From NCBI GenBank assembly GCA_030704615.1, contig CM060731.1, positions 23,188,001 through 23,252,000 on the forward strand: a stretch of DNA of 64,000 bases, in the 5' to 3' direction. Shown here piece after piece: positions 9,420 through 19,938 of the stretch (within the stretch, counting starts at the first letter, position 1; each line of letters begins with the position of its first letter). The notes under the pieces were generated by a model, which saw only the letters and a program-made list of their open reading frames with translations, searched no databases and was not told the origin of the DNA. This DNA is from Takakia lepidozioides. Lineage: Eukaryota; Streptophyta; Takakiopsida; Takakiales; Takakiaceae. Made by a program: the position numbers and the translations under genes.

Positions 9420-11500
9420 ACTGAAAATCTTGGGCATAATCTAGCTAATTTTTATCATCATGCAGATCTGGTACTTGCAAAATTACCTTAGCTTCCAGGA
9501 CCCAGCTCTTCAAGCGACCTGTGCCGCACACCAATGATGGGAGCCGTGGCAGTACACCTAGGCAACCGACCACCAGTCCAACCTTTTCTCCATGCGGCTC
9601 CGGAGCTCAATGCAGCGTTGCTTCGCCCGGCCCCACAAGTGCGTGCCACTACTGCTGCTGAAGCTCAAGAACAGTTTGATGAATCACTCCCCGGATGCAT
9701 CAACAGCGGCCAGCCCACCTCTCTATCTCTCACTGAGTTCCCACCAAATGCTTATGTCTAGATTCCAACACTCTAGATCCTCTTGCTCCCTTCCTAATAG
9801 TTGCCTCCCGGCTTTCTGCCTTATGTTTATTTTCAATCCATTGTGTTACAAACTGTTGGGTATGTGTGTGGCAGTGAAGCAAGACGTCATTGGAACTCAC
9901 TTGAGGATTAGTTTGTTTCTATCCCGAGTATGCTCATCGTGATCTCTTCTGCACTATCTGTTACTCTTGTGTACCCCACGGGGCCCTCTCCGCTTCCTGC
10001 TTCAACCAAGATTCTGCTTTTTGCGTTATGACTGCACTGCCTCTCTACTCACTTCTCCACGTGCTTCTTTCTCACTTGGTCCAACCCGACTCTACACCTC
10101 TCAACCTCACCACCCTGTTTCACCCAAGGTCATCAACAACCAATCCCCAACACCCACTCAGGCTGTCCTACTCATAGCCCCAAAAACCCGCAGATCCCTC
10201 GATGTCAGCCTGCACGGGCCCAATATCTGCACTCTTGGCATGATGCCACGTGGCGGCGCACGGAGCCCTGCTCCAACCACCTATCCATTGCCCGGCACTC
10301 TCCATACCCCCTAGAACTTTTCAATTGAATCATTTCAACACCGAGCAAGTACTCAATTTATTTCCTAAAAAATCTATCATTTCCAGAAATTCTATCCCCA
10401 ACGGCTTCCAGCCGATCTATATCCCCACCAACACATGACCCAAACCCCTGCCCAACCCGACTCCGGGCCCCATGCCTCTTTTCCATACCTGCAAATATAC
10501 CAGGTCAAATAAAAGTCGTACATCCCACCCAGCTTATAATATACGTCCACTATATAATCTTAATCTCATTCCAACACTCAATAGTCTATACCCCATCATC
10601 AATCTCCATCCTAACCTATACCCTTAGCCACGCCCTGAATAATTCCCCCACTTATATCAGTGTGCATCCATTCCTATCTGCCCCCCAGACTGCATACCTC
10701 CACACTCCCACACTTTCCCCCAGTCCCTAGCCTCATTTTACCTTCTACTTAATACCTGCCTTTTGCTCTGTCACAGCCCCTCAACCCTCAAGTACTGCAA
10801 ACCCACCTTAATAATCTTCCCCATAGCATCCACCCCTACCCACCCCGACAGCCTATTTATATATCAACACCTTCATACCATACTTTTTCTCAAACATCTA
10901 CTATAAAGCCCCCCTGATAACTGCACCAGATTGCAATAAACCCTTCCCACCAACCCACGAGACTTATCCCACCCCCACTATTCCTACCACACCCACGGTG
11001 GGAAGGTCACAAAAGACCTTATCATTGGAACCACCCCAAAAATAAACTCACCACACCTCTATACCATGGACACCTGTGCTACCCTATGCCCATATTATAC
11101 CGACACCTCTGTCCTCCTCCCTCTCCGCTCAATCAACCCCGCCAACCGCTCCAAATTTTCCCAATAATCTCCCCACCAAATTACTATGTCATACTCAGCA
11201 GACTTATATACATCCTCATCCCACACTGTCATATACAACTCTCATCACTGACAAGATACTTAGGCCCAACCTATTTCCCCTACCCACTATACATCTCCAT
11301 CCCCCTTGCGCCCGGGCACCCCCAGCCCCCACCCCTAGCTTTCTAAAACACCATAGCCCCTTAACTTCACACGACATCAATCCATTCCTACCCTCATAAA
11401 TTAACCCTCTGAACTACCCAGAAAAAAAAACCCTCGTCATTACTCACAACCCAAACGGGCGCTGTCTCTACCACCCCTAAAATCCAAACTAGCCTCCATC
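9420..11500 (+). other. Pyrimidine-rich LINE interior without recognisable protein
   Basis: Over 2 kb of C/T/A-rich DNA with very little G, between ORF1 and the 2A-like motif. Open frames here are short and dominated by Pro, Ser, Thr, Leu and His, as expected from composition alone. I recognise no domain. It may be a degraded C-terminal part of ORF1, a linker, or untranslated sequence. Confidence 0.5.
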
Positions 11501-11512
11501 ATCCCCCTTCAC

Positions 11513-12770
11513 ATGAAACCTTATACCTCACCTATGTATTACACAACACTACACACTGCTTTCCGATGTGGGGACATCCACCCTAACCCCGGGCCACTCA
11601 CTATTTCCACCATCACGACTATCAACCTCCCTGCTGATGCACAAGACGCTATGCACCTATACTTCCAGCCGGACACCCTTCCTTTATATACCAATACAAC
11701 ATCTTGCTAACCCCACTTTTTGCCCCCTACCCTCCCCAAATTCACTAACATCCCCCTCCATTCCCCTACGACTGCCCCACCTACATTTCCACCTTTGGCC
11801 TCCCAGCCTACCCATAACCCTGCCGTCTCAGTCCCACACCTCCCACAACTTCAAAGCCTTTCCACCATACCACCTCCTCTTCTCTCCTCCTTATTGTCCT
11901 CATCTCCCCTTTGCCCAAGAATGTAATGACTTACCTTACGTCCCAACCAGATTCCAACTCATTTTTCCTCCTTCCTCAACACTCACTTACAAGACCTACC
12001 CACACATCCAGCACACTACTTGGCCCCACCACATGCTTGACAACCTGATCTCCACACGTCCCAAACCTTTTACAAAGTCCCAATCCCGGAGTTTATACAA
12101 CACATGCTTGGTGATTCATCTAGCGTTTGCACGCCACCTCTGCCCCGGACTTCGCACTACCATAACAAAATTCCCGTTTCTTCTCTCTGCCAACATCCTG
12201 ACAGCTACGCTTAACGGCTGCCCAGCCCTCCCAGGGTTCCACCCCCCCAGCTAACCCACATCTTCCATCTTCCTTCGCCACCACACCAGGTGTAATCCCA
12301 CCCCCAATCTGCATCTTCACCCGCTACAAACCTCGCTCCCACAACGCCGAACACCCCCCCCGATCTACAGTCAGACTCCTTTAAACTCACCACTTGGGAA
12401 TGTCGGATCCCTTGCCACCAGTATCCAAGTTCTGATACACTCCTCACAACGCCTCCATGCCCCCACACACATTATTCTCATCCAAGAAACCAAACTAAAC
12501 ACTAACAACACCAACAGCTCCTATATTAACAAACTCTTACCAGCCTACTACCTCCTCTATGGGACCCCCATGACAGCCACACAATGTCTCCCTCCGTCGT
12601 CGCTCCGCCCCATACTGTCCTACCGGGGTGGTGTGGCACTTGGCATCCCTTCCGCACCCATCACTCTCCCCAGCACCACCACCAAAGTTATAGTCCCATC
12701 CCTCTTCCGATCTCACCTTCAAATTGTCCACCTTGCATCTCCCTGCACTTAACGCCCATCACCTCTCATC
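11513..12770 (+). pseudogene. LINE ORF2 N-terminus: 2A-like motif and APE-type endonuclease
   Basis: The frame at 11513-11710 contains FRCGDIHPNPGP (motif 11570-11596), matching the DxxxNPGP core of 2A-like peptides that sit at ORF2 N-termini of several LINE clades. About 800 bases on, in other frames because of indels, an exonuclease-endonuclease-phosphatase fold is visible: IQVLIHSSQRLHAPTHIILI then QETKL (the metal-binding Glu motif), then SYRGGVALGI. The later His and Asp motifs are not resolved. This nuclease nicks target DNA for target-primed reverse transcription. The several frame changes show it is dead. Confidence 0.6.
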
Positions 12771-13429
12771 CCACTTATATATGCCATCCCATTTGAGGAC
12801 CTATCCCTGATACCCCGACATATTGGACACAATCTCTAACACAATCAAGCTGCAAACCCCCGCGCACCAACATCATCACTATATACTGGCTGACGACTCA
12901 ACCGGGACATTGGCTCTATCGGGCCCCCAACATATAACGGAGTCCAAAACCCCATCCCCCTCTTGAAACCGAGACTGGGCCCTTTTCATACATAACCATC
13001 ATCCTCAGATACATACCTTTCAAACTATCACTATTGAGGCAAGGGGGCCTTAACTACTCCACTTTAAGCCTATAGATGGTTTTCTATCTAAAAGTCACCC
13101 AATGATATCCCCGCATACCTTTACAAACCATATTCATATCAATAGCATATGCAACTCAGACCATTACCCATATCTGTCTCTCTCCCACCATCCCTCATCC
13201 CCATCCGTCCCTCCCACTACTATCCAAGCCCAAGACCCCCAACCCCGTCCTCCTCTTACCTTTACCCCAACATAATATCCACCCACACATTTCTAAACCA
13301 CTTCCACCAACCTCAAGCCTCACTCCCTTACCCAAAAACTCTCCTACACCCCTTCCGACACAAAATGGCGTAGTCCCCTGAGGATTCCTGGTTCGGGCCG
13401 AGCGTACCCTCACAACCATCCTCCAAGAA

Positions 13430-14030
13430 ATGACCAAAAGCGTGTTGGCAACATGCTCGACCCCCCAGGACCTCCCCCAGACTACCCGATCCAAACAAAA
13501 TGGAGGATACCTTACCCGCTCACAAAAACGTGTCTGGACCTCTCACCTTAACACCCATCATACCATACGCCGTGCCCTTACTATCATCCCCAATCCTCCC
13601 CATCCAACAATCATCACACAGAATGGAGACGAGACCCCCCGCATTATTTGCCTAACTCTCTCTCCCAGTATGGCCATGCCCTCTTGCCCCTCCTATGGAC
13701 CACAATTACCATCCCAAATTGGGTTGCTGCCCGTCGCCAAGCTAGAAGGACGCAAAAAACCCCCTCATATCTTTATAAAACCAAACAAAAAGCTAGCGAT
13801 AACCACAAAAGTTTATCACCTCCTTGGCCAGCTCCTACATGACCATCCTAAAAGAGCACAAAAAGCCATCTTTAACCCTACGCTCAATCCACCAATTGAC
13901 TACCTTAAACCTCGACTGGCGCACTTCTTGACAAGCCCCACTAATATCAACAAAGAAATATGGATACAAGCATTCGCTTCCTATACGCCCGCTGTCGCAA
14001 ACTGCCTACACCCTGACCACCACCAAATGG
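13430..14030 (+). pseudogene. LINE ORF2 region between endonuclease and RT
   Basis: An open frame here carries VYHLLGQLLHDHPKRAQKAI and YLKPRLAHFLTSPTNINKEI, which suits the linker/RT N-terminal region of ORF2. It runs into the foreign insertion that starts near 14030; the frame continues to a stop at 14083 but the part after about 14030 looks like the insert. No catalytic motif is visible. Confidence 0.4.
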
Positions 14031-15050
14031 TGTCAAATTCGGTGCCGCAATCACTTAACGCTCTCACCTGTAATTTGCAGTGACATCGAGGACCCTGCCT
14101 TCAACATCCGTACACGTTTCCATGAGCGTCTGGATGAATGCAGGACTCCTGGTCCTGCCATACCTCCACGGCTTGCCCGACAAATCACAAAGCATGTCCT
14201 TCTCTCCCACATGGTTGAAGATGACGTTATATACAATACTCAGTGGATCAACTGTGGGAATCAAAAAGTCTTCCTGCTTGACGTAATTTGAATTTCGAAT
14301 GTTCCTTCACGAAGCAGAATGCCTGAAAGATAAGAGTCTGCAAAGAAGGAAATGAAAACGTTAGAGGTGGCCTACACGTACATGGGCAATTTCGGCGCAG
14401 AAATTGGCCATAGCAAGGAGAAACCACAACATACCTTCTGGCCATTGTTTAGAAGACCCCTGCGTGTTGATGCAAGTCCAGATCTTTTTCAGATGGGTGC
14501 TACACTTCTCCCCGTCCATACTTTGATATCATTCTCAGTGACTTCTCCACCATCGGCTGCTAGCACAACAACACAGCCACCAGCGTCGTCCAACATGTTG
14601 GCTGCGAACCCGAATGTGTGGCTCCAGTATCTTTTGTCGTACTTGTTCCACCAGGGTAGTGAGCCCAGCCCCAGTATCTCCTGCCCATCCGGGATATCCA
14701 CAAGGATCATGTCGATGGAGGCTTTCACCACCCTTCCCCCAAATGTGCTCTTTTTGCCGTGGCTCATCGCCACAAAATACTCCATCATCTTTGTGTAGCC
14801 AGGAGTGTCCTCCATATCATTGCCAGTGGCCTTCCTCTTCCCCTTCCCTTGGTGGGCCTCGATCGCCTTCCTCAATCTCGTTATCTCCAGCCTTCTGGTC
14901 AGAGCAGTTAGGAAATTTTCATTAACACACTCCACAATTGTGGGTGTTTTGAGGACTTCCCTACTCGCAATGAGCACCGCACGGTAGGGTCTGCCAGGTG
15001 CATCCTCGCATAGTGATCTCTTTGCAGACGAACAAGCACTACGGAATACT
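14030..15050 (-). mobile_element. Insertion carrying palindromes and a methyltransferase-like frame
   Basis: G-normal DNA interrupts the G-poor LINE between its linker and RT. It holds two copies of the palindrome seen around the ParB-like gene (14038-14052 degenerate, 14389-14404 near-perfect) and a minus-strand reading frame (see 14489-15033). The exact ends and target duplication could not be set; the left edge is judged from base composition and the right edge from where RT coding resumes (about 15050). It is probably a second, truncated copy of the same repeat family as the 3.5-8.7 kb block. Confidence 0.5.
14489..15033 (-). pseudogene. Methyltransferase-like protein fragment
   Basis: A minus-strand frame of about 180 codons, open to about 15033, contains a charged helical segment (RRLEITRLRKAIEAHQ), then KATGNDMEDTPGYTKM, and then a Rossmann-like pattern: GRVVKASIDMILVDIPDG, WSHTFGFAANMLDDAG and GCVVVLAADGGEVTEN. 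The IDMILVDIPDG block has the shape of N6-adenine/N4-cytosine methyltransferase motif IV (DMIxxDPPY), but reads DIPD in place of DPPY, so catalysis is doubtful. The SAM-binding FxGxG motif is not seen. It may be a non-catalytic relative or another Rossmann enzyme. No first exon is visible. Confidence 0.4.
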
Positions 15051-15062
15051 CCAGTTCATACT

Positions 15063-15827
15063 ATGGTACTACCCCCCCCTATTCCTATCCTACGCGGTAC
15101 CATCCAGGGTGATACCCTCAGTCCATACCTCTTTATTATCTTTTTAGAACCTCTACTAAGATGGTTAGCACGCAGAAATCTCAGGTATCACTATAAAACC
15201 TCCCTTAATGAAATCTCCGTTGCCGCATACGCTGACGACCTTGCTATTCTAGCTCACAAACCCCAACACCTCAACCGACAAGTCAGCAAGTTATTCCGCT
15301 TTAACTTATGGTCCGGCATGGAACTTAGCCTCCACAAGTGCGCCATTACCGCAACAACCCACCGCAGTAAATTAACAAAAATTGCGATGGCTTCTCATTG
15401 TAAACTCTATATCCATTACCTAAACAACCCCTTCCCCTTTTTGGGACCCGATGAGCCTTACACATACTTAGGTATCCAGCAGTCCCATCACTCACCTGGC
15501 ATGTGCAAAAGACCACCACACTTGCTAAGCTCTCTAACAAAAGCCTGGCTCTTCTTAAATCCCCTGTCTCCATTAGACCCAAACTATCAATCATTAGCTC
15601 TGTGCTTAAGCCACAAGTCCAATACTCTTTTCACGCCGCTCCTTTCTCCCTACCAGTCTCAAAGTACTAGACAACACATCACTCAACTAACCAGCGAATA
15701 TGTGGCTTACCTACCAGTACTCCTAGTGCCTCACCAACTCCCGACAGACTGTTACGGCGTCGCTCCGCCCCCTGATTATTTCATATGCTCGAACCCTTGG
15801 TACCCAACTACAAGAAGCACTCAATGA
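15063..15827 (+). pseudogene. LINE ORF2 reverse transcriptase palm
   Basis: The frame contains RGTIQGDTLSPYLFIIFLEP (RT motif B region with QGDxLSP) and SVAAYADDLAILAHK (catalytic AYADD box), then a thumb-like region. Motif A with the first Asp is missing, presumably disrupted by the 14.03-15.05 kb insertion. The enzyme would copy element RNA at a nicked target site. The frame is lost after 15827. Confidence 0.85.
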
Positions 15828-16493
15828 CCCTGGACGCCTAGGACTTATTTACCGCGGACTTCTTAAATTCCTAGCCCACAAATTCAATGGACTACAAGCC
15901 TTCCCATCTCTTCATTCCCAATCTTGCCTACACTCCCCCACGGCACGTACCCTACTCATCCTACGACAAATGCGTATCAGCATCCAAACCGACCTACGCG
16001 GCTATCCTAACATGATACCACGCTGGAACCGCTCTAAAATACCAGCCCCTCCCTCTCCCATTTTGAACGCCTTCATCCCCGCCAAAAGCGCTCCCTCCTC
16101 ACCTATTTCAAAGAATGGCATATCACTCATCTCACCCAACTTACCACCGCCACAGGGACTCAACTTATAACCCCGGGAGAATTCACACTTAAACATTCTC
16201 GTGCCATAGCCAACAACATGCAGGTTCCTCCAACACCTACGTACCCTACTCTACCACCCATCCGCATCATGTACCCTTGAATGCGATCTTCCATGCTCAC
16301 TCTTCCCTCATACCCAACGCAACTTACTACCTGCCTACAGATCAGGCCCACCCCCCTCTATTCTCCACACGCTTAGGGCATCCCAAACCGCAGAACACTT
16401 GGTACTAGAGACACCCCATCCACATCCACCTCCCCTATTCCATCTCCCCACTCGGATAGGGACTCGTCCCAAACCCCTCCTGCCTGCATCCAC

Positions 16494-16805
16494 ATGCCAT
16501 TCCTTACGCAAACTACTTCCACCCTAGCTCCCACCTCACGTGGCACTCCTGCAACTCATCAGGACCACACAGATAACCCCGAAGCATACGTTATCGAAGC
16601 CATCCTAGGTATTAAACCCCAAACTTCTACAGACTCATATGGGGCCACTTGTGTTGATACCTATTACCTATGCCAATGGGCCGGCTATACAGCTGATGAT
16701 AACTCATGGAAAATTGAGGATGACCTCTTTGGCTCACATGATGACTGCGACCCCGCCCACAATCTCCACACTCCTCACCAACATTCCACAACGTACCGAC
16801 ACTAA
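16494..16805 (+). pseudogene. Chromodomain encoded within the LINE
   Basis: Residues 31-84 of this frame (16584-16745) read AYVIEAILGIKPQ, a spacer, then YYLCQWAGYTADDNSWKIE and DDLFGS. This is the chromodomain pattern (Y-x-V-E-x-I-L ... YLVKWxGY ... NTWEP-ED-L), with Tyr32 and Trp62 in aromatic-cage positions and SW in place of TW. It lies between RT and RNase H on the same strand and shares the element's C-rich composition, so it belongs to the LINE rather than to the chromovirus at 19-27 kb. Chromodomains bind methylated histone H3 tails, so it could steer insertion to marked chromatin. The flanking frame is broken. Confidence 0.65.
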
Positions 16806-17937
16806 CTACCTCGCGCATACCCACCAACAACATATCTCCCAAACCCAACCCAAAGATGCTCGACACGTACATCAACCACTTACTGCCCCCAACGTACACA
16901 TACACATTACTGAATGCAATCCAGATAAGGATATCCTACACACCTCCCCCACAATCTGTCAAGACCCTCGTATGTCAACTATCTACACCTTCAACGGCCA
17001 TTTTCTTGGCCTCATTCCCAATGACAGACTACATGGCTATGGGCTAAATACTCTACTTTCCTCCCCCTTGTGACGCTCAAATCCACCCACCCCGCCAAGA
17101 CTTTCGCTACCGAACTCAGTTGGCTTGCTACCCGCTATACCTCCAGACACTCCTCCAAAAAAACCCCGTTCCTTGACAAAACTATCACAAGCATTTGCTC
17201 ATACTACTATCCCCCTGGATATCCTCTCTCTGCTCATTACCACTTTTGAACTCACTCATTCATATTATTCCTGTCCGCTTACGTGCCCGATGGGAATCAC
17301 AACTTTTGCTAGCCCCCACCCCCGATACTACATCTTCGGAGCCACCGGACATGCCACCCAACACACATGGGCAGGGAGGGGATTTCCCCCCCCCCCCTTC
17401 AGCCCCCTCACACATGTGGCCCTCCAATGGGCCCTTATGGCCACACAGTCCTCCCCATCAAGCGTCACGATCATTTACTCACTCACCAAAAGCTACCCAA
17501 CAGTCCCCACCCCCTCCTACAATTCCCAACCCGTGTAACACTCCTCGCCGCTATCGAACCTAACCAACTCCGTACAGTTACATCCACACCCCACCCCTCC
17601 CCAAATACCTTCTTACAAAGAACCCACCCTTACCCTTCTTCTTCATGTCCAACAAACCACACAACACATTTCACCCATACCTCCCACCTTCCCTGCCCTA
17701 CTGGATCAACTCCTTAGCGTCACTCACAAGCTAAAAACCACCATCTACCCCCAGCATCTCACACACCCAGTCCTCACAATTCCACCACCTGGCCCACTCC
17801 CTAGGATTAACTCAAGCAAGGCATGGAATAGGACGCTACCACCCCCCGCCTGTCCCCTGCCCCACCTACGCTCCCCCCGCTCCTCCCCCTCCTACTGCCA
17901 ATCTATACCTCCCAAATTTCCGCCATCCCACTCCCAC

Positions 17938-18597
17938 CGACATACCGACGGCTCCCTCAATGGCTCCCACGTAGGTTATGGAGTATACCATGCCGCTACC
18001 AATCAAGGCACCGCTCACAGACTTCCTGGTCCTGCCACCATACTTCGTGCAGAACTAATGGCAATATTTGAAGCGCTGACCCAACTATACTCTTTTCCCC
18101 CTCCACATTATATCTTCACAGACAGCCTCACCTCGCTCTTTCTCATCCGTAACCACCTCCCATCTTCTCACCATTATCACTCTAACCGTAATCTCATCAC
18201 AACCATCGCCAACCTAGCTATCTCCATCAACCAACCCATTCACTTTATCAAAGTACACGCACACACAAGTATCCGGGGGAACGAGGCTGCCGACCTTCTT
18301 GCCCAGGAAGGTGCCGACGAACCCCCTATTGACCCTACCAATGATCCCATCCACATAGCACATACCCACCCATTCTGGCTAATACACCCAATACCCGACC
18401 CCCTAGAACCCCGACCCATACGCAACCTTTTGAAATCCCTTACTCGAGAAGCCAATAAGCAAACCTCGAGATCTGCTAGCCAAACTAAACTATACACACA
18501 GAAATGGACACAATCCGGTATACTCCATAACAAACTCTCGAACTACTTCTGGCACTCCAAAGCAGCTACTGACGCCCAAATCAAAACAGACGCTTAA
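17938..18597 (+). pseudogene. LINE ORF2 RNase H domain
   Basis: The frame carries the RNase HI signature in order: HTDGSLNGSHVGYGVY (first Asp), ILRAELMAIFEALTQL (Glu), YIFTDSLTSLFLI (Asp), and FIKVHAHTSIRGNEAADLLA (His and last Asp). All four catalytic carboxylates are present. It removes element RNA from the RNA-DNA hybrid. A basic, helical stretch follows to the stop at 18597. Confidence 0.85.
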
Positions 18598-18616
18598 ATT
18601 CCGATACGCACAATAT

Positions 18617-19368
18617 ATGGGACATCAACATAAACACATATTCTGGCCACGCCTTTTCCCATCCCCGCATTGTCCCCTCTTTTTTCATACCCACCCAAGA
18701 CGTGACACCTGGCACACCTTCTTAGGCCAATGTACACACCCGGTCATCCATGGGCTTCGTATAACACCCCGCCATAACCAAGCAGTCTGGCACAAATCAT
18801 ACCTCCTCCTCTATCGCGCCGAGACAAGATTGGTTCTCGCTAATCATGTTGGCACTTACCAAGAGGACGACCCCCACCACAAACACCGTCCCCCCACTTG
18901 ATTCTCCCTTGTACTTGCTCCCACCCCCCGTGCACCTGCCCCGCCAGACTATGCCATACATCTTGGCTCGTACTGGTTTACCCATAACTCCCCCCCACCC
19001 ACCGCCTCCCGCTACCAACCCCAAACCTTACCATCTACTTTATTGAATTTACATACTGCCATGATCGATACCCCGCTGATTCAACGCTAGACAAACGGCT
19101 TAAATACGTGCCACTTATCCTTGCGCTTGGACATAAGGGCTGGGTCATTGGTCCTTTGATGGTTATCATGGCTGGCACTCGAGGTGGCATTCATAACGCC
19201 ATAATCGATGCACTACACACTAACTTCAAACTCCCGATCATCTCCATTCATAAATGTCTCAAAGCAATACACCTCACACCCCTCTGCTCCCTCACACACA
19301 TTATTACTAACAAACGTAAACTTGAATCTAACCCTTCTTTGGCTTCCCGGGTACCTCGGGTACCCTAG
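18617..19368 (+). pseudogene. LINE ORF2 C-terminus: CCHC-like finger and possible restriction-like endonuclease
   Basis: After RNase H comes RRDTWHTFLGQCTHPVIHGL then ITPRHNQAVWHK, which resembles the CCHC-plus-RHN block preceding the restriction-like endonuclease of R2/Dualen LINEs (one finger Cys is not evident). Later, after frame changes, LLYIEFTYCHDRYPADSTL, KRLKYVPLILALGHKGW and VIMAGTRGGIHNAIIDAL follow, a strand-E-strand then K-x-x-Y/L-helix arrangement compatible with a PD-(D/E)xK nuclease. The nuclease call is inference from order and pattern only. Confidence 0.4.
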
Positions 19369-19369
19369 G

Positions 19370-19883
19370 TATCCAAGGTAACCACGGTACCATTGCTCCT
19401 CTAGACTCCTAGTGTCCTATGGACACCTTTTTTTGAGAGGGCCCCCCCCCGAGAGGGTGCAGTAGCCGTGAGACGAAGTGGCTCTTAGTTACGCCGACTT
19501 TGGCCGGAGTCTTCTCTCTCTCTCTCTCTCTCTAGCATGGTTATTTGTGAAACCCTCGCGGACAGTCACAGAAGTATATATAGGGAGTAGTAACCCCGAG
19601 AACGGTGCAAGCCCGTTGGTGACCAAAAACTAGTGAGTAAGCGTGCGAGCCGGAAAGCGACCAAGGTGTGGGGAGCTGTTTGGATTGCCATCAACCAAAG
19701 GGATTTTTCACTTGGCCCAAATTGAGAGAGGGTCTCGTGGAGGAGTAAAAGGGGGGACCATTATGTCCCGGTGAGCAGCCGAAACTCCAAGTTGGCCCGG
19801 CAGCCAGGTTGGGAGTTAGGCGCGCGCATCAAAGTGAGTAATTATGACTTGAAGGGGAGCTTACCGAAGTGAGGTGTACGACA
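19370..19883 (+). mobile_element. 5' LTR region of a chromovirus
   Basis: Sequence ahead of the primer-binding site ends in ACGACA-CT and includes a TATA box (TATATATAG, 19575-19583), a CT microsatellite (about 19513-19535) and a G-rich leader, as expected for U3-R-U5. The start is not resolved; the LINE sequence ends about 19370. It has no obvious match to the 3' LTR remnant at 26403, which may keep only a different part of the LTR. Confidence 0.5.
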
Positions 19884-19885
19884 CT

Positions 19886-19900
19886 TGGTATCAGAGCTTA
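19886..19900 (+). other. Primer-binding site (initiator tRNA-Met)
   Basis: TGGTATCAGAGCTTA is the standard plant LTR-retrotransposon primer-binding site, complementary to the 3' end of initiator tRNA-Met. It begins two bases after the LTR's terminal CA. Confidence 0.92.
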
Positions 19901-19938
19901 GAGTTCAGTACGCGATCGTCCTTGGGATCGGCCTCATC

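Larger units (their letters stand above)
8862..19370 (+). mobile_element. Dualen-like LINE (non-LTR retrotransposon), G-poor strand, degraded
   Basis: About 10.5 kb on one strand reads, in order: ORF1 (8862-9413), pyrimidine-rich spacer, a 2A-like motif (11570-11596), an APE-type endonuclease (about 12380-12750), RT with YADD (15063-15827), a chromodomain (16584-16745), RNase H (17941-18340) and a C-terminal CCHC/RHN plus possible restriction-like endonuclease (18617-19368). APE plus RNase H plus a restriction-like nuclease is the layout known for the Dualen/RandI clade of green algae; I have not seen a chromodomain described in it. Many stops and frameshifts make it inactive. The plus strand is conspicuously poor in G. 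A foreign fragment interrupts it at about 14030-15050. No poly(A) tail or target duplication was found. Confidence 0.75.

Noticed and set aside
12120-12731. Minus-strand Gly/Trp/Val-rich ORFs in the LINE
   Set aside because: Antisense shadows produced by the G-poor plus strand; no domain.
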